NCBI GenBank assembly: GCA_020720945.1
Contig: DYNR01000018.1
Location: 1-15,265 of the forward strand
From: Chthoniobacter flavus
Lineage (GTDB): Bacteria > Verrucomicrobiota > Verrucomicrobiia > Chthoniobacterales > DYNR01
Length of the DNA stretch: 15,265 nucleotides
Direction of reading: 5' to 3'
The first letter of the stretch is position 1. The number at the start of each line of letters is the position of its first letter. The notes beneath the pieces are model-generated. The model was not told the DNA's origin, ran no database searches, and saw only the letters and a program-made list of their open reading frames with translations. Of the stretch, positions 12,360-15,265 are shown piece by piece. Made by a program: the position numbers and the translations under genes.

Positions 12360-14924
12360 TCAACCCGCAACCACAAGGTTCACCAATTTGCCCGGAACGA
12401 CAACCACTTTTTTCGGTGTCTTGCCTTCCAGCAATTTTTGCACGGACGGCGAAGCCAGCACGAGAGTTTCCACGGCGGCGCGATCCGCGTCTTTGGCAAC
12501 CATCAGGCGATCACGGACTTTTCCGTTGATTTGCACAACGATCTCGACTTCGTTTTCCACCAAGTAAGCTTCGTCGTGGAGCGGCCAAGCTTGTTCGCAA
12601 ACCATCCCGCCGAAGCCTTGGAACGAGGTGGTCAGGCGCGAAGCAATTTCTTCGACGATGTGCGGGGCAAACGGGCTCAAGAGACGCAACAGGACGCGTA
12701 GGGCTTCGACCGGGCAAGGCTTTGCTGCGGTGAGTTCATTGACGCAAACCATCATCTGCGAGATCGCCGTATTGAAGCTGAAGGTTTCGATGTCGGAGGT
12801 CACTTTTTTGATTGTTGCGTGGAGGACGCGCAGTTGTTGTGCCGACAGTTCCGTTTCCTGCAAATTCGAGGAAATTTCCCATTGCCCTTCTTGGTTTTCC
12901 GCAAAAGCCAAACGCCAGACCCGGGCCAAAAAGCGATAGACCCCTTCGACACCCTTCGTGCTCCATGGCTTCATTTGCTCTAGCGGTCCCATGAACATTT
13001 CGTAAAGCCGCAACGAATCGGCGCCAAACTCGCCGATCACTTCATCGGGGTTGACAACATTGCCGCGGCTTTTCGCCATTTTTTGGCCATCGGGACCGAG
13101 GATCATGCCTTGGTTGATGAGTTTTTGGAATGGTTCTGGAGTAGAAACGAAGCCCAGATCGAAGAGGACTTTATGCCAAAAGCGGGCGTAAAGGAGGTGC
13201 AAAACGGCGTGTTCCGTTCCGCCGACATAGAGGTCCACCCCGCCGGGTTTCCCTCCGCCCATCCAATACGCTTCCGCATCTTTTCCGACAAAAGCCGCCG
13301 TGTTTTTTGGGTCGCAAAAGCGGAGATAATACCAGCAAGACCCCGCCCATTGCGGCATCGTGTTCGTTTCGCGGTTGGCGGTAGCACTGTAGCAAACCCA
13401 CTCGGTTTCTTTGGAAAGCGGGGGCTCGGGAGTTCCCGTCGGCTGAAAATCTTTCATTTCGGGCGGGAGCACAGGCAGTTCGTTTTCTTGGACGGAGCGG
13501 TGTTTTCCGCCTTCCCAAAGGATGGGGAAAGGCTCGCCCCAGTAGCGTTGGCGGGAGAAAAGCCAGTCGCGCAGTTTGTATTGGATCGTCCCGTGTCCGA
13601 CGGCGTTTTCTTCCAGCCACGCGATCATTTTTTTCTTCGCATCCTGCGTCGGTAAACCATCCAAAAACCCGGAGTTCACGGCGATTCCCTCGCCAGAAAA
13701 ACATTCGGTTTCGCCGCTGGCAGAGGCGGGTTTTTCCACGACTTCCACGACCTTCACGACTGGGATGCCGAATTTTTTGGCGAATTCAAAATCCCGTTCG
13801 TCGTGGGCGGGCACAGCCATGATCGCGCCGGTTCCGTAACCCATGAGTACATAGTCCGCAACCCAGATCGGCACTTTTTTTCCGTTGGCGGGATTGGTCG
13901 CAAATGCCCCGGAGAAGACCCCGCTTTTTTCCTTGTTCAAGTCCGTGCGGTCGCGGTCGGACTTGGAAGAAACCGATTTTTGGTATTCCTCGACGGAGGC
14001 TTGGTGGGAAGGGGGGGTGAGCAAAGGGATGAGCGGGTGTTCCGGCGAGAGAACCAGGTAGGTGGCACCGAACAGCGTATCGGGGCGCGTCGTGAAAACC
14101 TCGATTTCTCCGGCATCGGTTCCGAAGCGGGCTTGTGCGCCTTCGCTGCGACCGATCCAGTTGCGTTGCAAGAGTTTGATGGATTCCGGCCAATCCAATC
14201 CGTCCAACTCCCCGATAAGCCGTTCTGCGAATGCGGTGATGCGGAGCATCCATTGGCGCAAAGGGCGCCGCTCGACAGGGAATCCTCCGACTTCGCTCTT
14301 GCCGTCAACGACTTCTTCGTTCGCCAAAACGGTCCCGAGGCCGGGGCACCAGTTCACCGGGGCTTCGCTGACATACGCCAAGCGGACAGAATCGGGGTCC
14401 TCGCCTTTGTAGGTTTTGATCGGTTCGGCTTTGTGCGTTTCGGGGTTGAACCACGAACCGTAAAGCTGGAGGAAAATCCATTGCGTCCAACGGAAATAGC
14501 CGGGGTCTGTGGTGCTGACTTCGCGGTCCCAATCGTAGCTGAATCCGATGGCTTGGAGTTGGGCGCGGAAGCGGTTCACATTTTCTTCGGTGGTGACGCG
14601 GGGGTGTTGTCCGGTTTTGATTGCGTATTGTTCGGCGGGCAAGCCAAATGCGTCCCAGCCCATCGGATGCAGGACTTGGCAGCCGTTCATTTTTTTAAAC
14701 CGAGAAACGATGTCGGTGGCAGTGTAGCCTTCCACATGACCGACATGGAGACCTTGTCCGCTCGGGTAAGGGAACATATCGAGCACGAAGTATTTGGGGC
14801 GGGAGGGGTCGAAGCCATCGTCTCCGGGGTTCGGAGAAGAAAAAGTTTTTTCGTCCAGCCAGCGTTTTTGCCAGCGGGGTTCAAATTCAGAAAACGGAAA
14901 CTGTTTGCGTTGTTGGGTTGTCAT
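12360..14924 (-). CDS. leuS: Leucyl-tRNA synthetase
   Basis: This class Ia synthetase of 854 residues charges tRNA-Leu. The ATP-binding HIGH motif is HVGH (60-63) in the typical context FPYPSGQGLHVGHVEGYTATD, and the KMSKS loop is KMAKS (615-619). The CP1 editing domain is present, with TTRPDTLFGATYLVLSPEHP, as is the anticodon-binding region with SPFAPHIVEEI. The C-terminal VQINGKVRDR segment is typical of bacterial LeuRS. I chose the ATG at 14924 (MTTQQRKQFPFSEFEPRWQK); the frame stays open to 15242 but the added residues are low-complexity and run back over the neighbouring hydrolase gene. There is no Shine-Dalgarno. It follows the hydrolase by 143 bases and precedes the CNNM pair by 59. 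Confidence 0.97.
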   Translation of the reverse strand: MTTQQRKQFPFSEFEPRWQKRWLDEKTFSSPNPGDDGFDPSRPKYFVLDMFPYPSGQGLHVGHVEGYTATDIVSRFKKMNGCQVLHPMGWDAFGLPAEQYAIKTGQHPRVTTEENVNRFRAQLQAIGFSYDWDREVSTTDPGYFRWTQWIFLQLYGSWFNPETHKAEPIKTYKGEDPDSVRLAYVSEAPVNWCPGLGTVLANEEVVDGKSEVGGFPVERRPLRQWMLRITAFAERLIGELDGLDWPESIKLLQRNWIGRSEGAQARFGTDAGEIEVFTTRPDTLFGATYLVLSPEHPLIPLLTPPSHQASVEEYQKSVSSKSDRDRTDLNKEKSGVFSGAFATNPANGKKVPIWVADYVLMGYGTGAIMAVPAHDERDFEFAKKFGIPVVKVVEVVEKPASASGETECFSGEGIAVNSGFLDGLPTQDAKKKMIAWLEENAVGHGTIQYKLRDWLFSRQRYWGEPFPILWEGGKHRSVQENELPVLPPEMKDFQPTGTPEPPLSKETEWVCYSATANRETNTMPQWAGSCWYYLRFCDPKNTAAFVGKDAEAYWMGGGKPGGVDLYVGGTEHAVLHLLYARFWHKVLFDLGFVSTPEPFQKLINQGMILGPDGQKMAKSRGNVVNPDEVIGEFGADSLRLYEMFMGPLEQMKPWSTKGVEGVYRFLARVWRLAFAENQEGQWEISSNLQETELSAQQLRVLHATIKKVTSDIETFSFNTAISQMMVCVNELTAAKPCPVEALRVLLRLLSPFAPHIVEEIASRLTTSFQGFGGMVCEQAWPLHDEAYLVENEVEIVVQINGKVRDRLMVAKDADRAAVETLVLASPSVQKLLEGKTPKKVVVVPGKLVNLVVAG

Positions 14925-14940
14925 TCGATTTTTGTGCGCA

Positions 14941-14968
14941 ATAGTGCAGGAAGTGAGGGGGAAATCAA
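14941..14968 (-). promoter_or_regulatory. Weak candidate leuS promoter
   Basis: TTGATT (14968-14963) and CACTAT (14946-14941) are 16 bases apart on the minus strand; the matches are four and three of six. The -10 ends 16 bases before the leuS ATG. It is the best promoter-like pair I see in the 143-base spacer, which otherwise holds only homopolymer-rich sequence and the inverted repeat near the hydrolase stop. Confidence 0.28.
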
Positions 14969-15026
14969 CCGAAAAAGAATCGGAAGAGGGGTCGTTTTTT
15001 TCGGTGGGGGAGGGGATGCCCCAGCG

Positions 15027-15058
15027 AAAAAAGGGTTCGGTTTTTTGTCGGAAAAAAC
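15027..15058 (-). terminator. Weak terminator-like inverted repeat after the hydrolase gene
   Basis: GTTTTTT and AAAAAAC (15058-15040) flank a five-base loop just after the hydrolase stop at 15068, and a T6 run follows at 15032-15027 on the minus strand. The stem is almost all A-T, so it would be weak as an intrinsic terminator. Confidence 0.3.
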
Positions 15059-15067
15059 GGTGTGCGA

Positions 15068-15265
15068 TCAGCGGACGAGTTGGCGGGATTTCAGCCAAGC
15101 AACGAGAGCTTCCGCCCACGGGTTGAGAGGTTGAGAGGAATCCCATTCGGCTTTCGACGGGTCGCCTGTCCCCGAAAACAGCGAACCGTGCGAGGCATCC
15201 TCGTAGAGTTGAATTTCCACGGGAACGCCTTTTTCTTTGCAAGCATCGGCAAAGAGAACGCTGTT
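15068..15265 (-). CDS. C-terminal fragment of an alpha/beta hydrolase (esterase-like), 5' end outside window
   Basis: An open frame enters from the right edge and ends at TGA 15068, giving 65 residues with no start inside the window. The pattern NSVLFADACKEKGVPVEIQ, then LYEDASHGSLF, then a closing helix AEALVAWLKSRQ matches the end of alpha/beta hydrolases of the acetyl-esterase or BD-FAE type. There a helix and a strand (usually written like VELHLYEGAGHGF) lead to the catalytic His, here His26 of the fragment. The nucleophile and acid lie outside the window, so substrate and subfamily cannot be told. It runs in the same direction as leuS, 143 bases upstream of it. Confidence 0.72.
   Translation of the reverse strand, partial: NSVLFADACKEKGVPVEIQLYEDASHGSLFSGTGDPSKAEWDSSQPLNPWAEALVAWLKSRQLVR

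Noticed and set aside
15011..15022. GGGG-ATG-CCCC inverted repeat in the leuS upstream spacer, considered as a terminator or operator.
   Set aside because: It is only four pairs long, has no T-run after it on the minus strand and has no second copy nearby.
13803..15134. A 443-codon plus-strand open frame opposite leuS.
   Set aside because: leuS is unmistakable on the minus strand; the antisense translation is Phe/Gly/Arg-rich with no motif, as expected from codon bias.
14925..15242. An N-terminal extension of leuS of 106 codons.
   Set aside because: It overlaps the end of the hydrolase gene and is low-complexity; LeuRS normally begins near the MTTQQRKQFPFSEFEPRW start.

Overview
The window is a compact bacterial chromosome segment that I place, by inference, in the PVC superphylum, most likely Verrucomicrobiota. 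The reasons are the tandem CNNM/CorC-type proteins (an arrangement I also associate with Chlamydiae), a membrane protein joining degenerate kinase and formylglycine-generating-enzyme-like domains, moderate GC, and near-absence of Shine-Dalgarno motifs. No 16S rRNA or other taxonomic anchor is present. I found 13 protein-coding genes. Twelve are on the minus strand and one (ispE) is on the plus strand. Genes at both edges are cut: an ABC-F ATPase at the left and an alpha/beta hydrolase at the right. I saw no tRNA, rRNA, CRISPR array, insertion sequence or prophage. No gene-free stretch exceeds 143 bases; most gaps are under 60 bases.

Read in the direction of transcription (high to low coordinates), the layout is as follows. 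(1) 15068-15265 holds the end of a hydrolase, then a 143-base spacer with a weak terminator-like inverted repeat and a possible leuS promoter. (2) leuS (12360-14924) is followed by a hairpin spacer and two CNNM/CorC-family membrane proteins (11047-12300 and 10046-11050) that overlap by ATGA; the second is degenerate and lacks the C-terminal domain. (3) A strong TTGACA-N17-TATCAG promoter starts a three-gene, twice ATGA-coupled operon (10012 down to 5941). It encodes a membrane-anchored TPR protein, a membrane protein with pseudo-receiver, pseudokinase and FGE-like domains, and a secreted beta-rich protein. This is the best candidate in the window for an undescribed system, probably acting at the cell envelope. 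(4) ispE on the plus strand meets that operon tail to tail with a 20-base overlap and is divergent from pyrF with only nine bases between start codons. (5) pyrF, ybeY, clpS and a DUF2017-family gene run from 5099 to 3106 with gaps of 2-13 bases. They join pyrimidine synthesis, rRNA maturation and N-degron proteolysis, and reproduce the clpS-DUF2017 pairing of Actinobacteria. (6) Next come a secreted protein with a caspase-like His/Cys pattern, a PilZ-domain protein and a Uup-type ABC-F ATPase.

A recurring regulatory theme is a candidate -10 element only 8-10 bases from the start codon, which predicts leaderless or nearly leaderless mRNAs. The second CNNM gene is the exception: inside its operon it has a full AAAGGAGGT Shine-Dalgarno. 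All functional calls come from reading motifs by eye; no database search was run.
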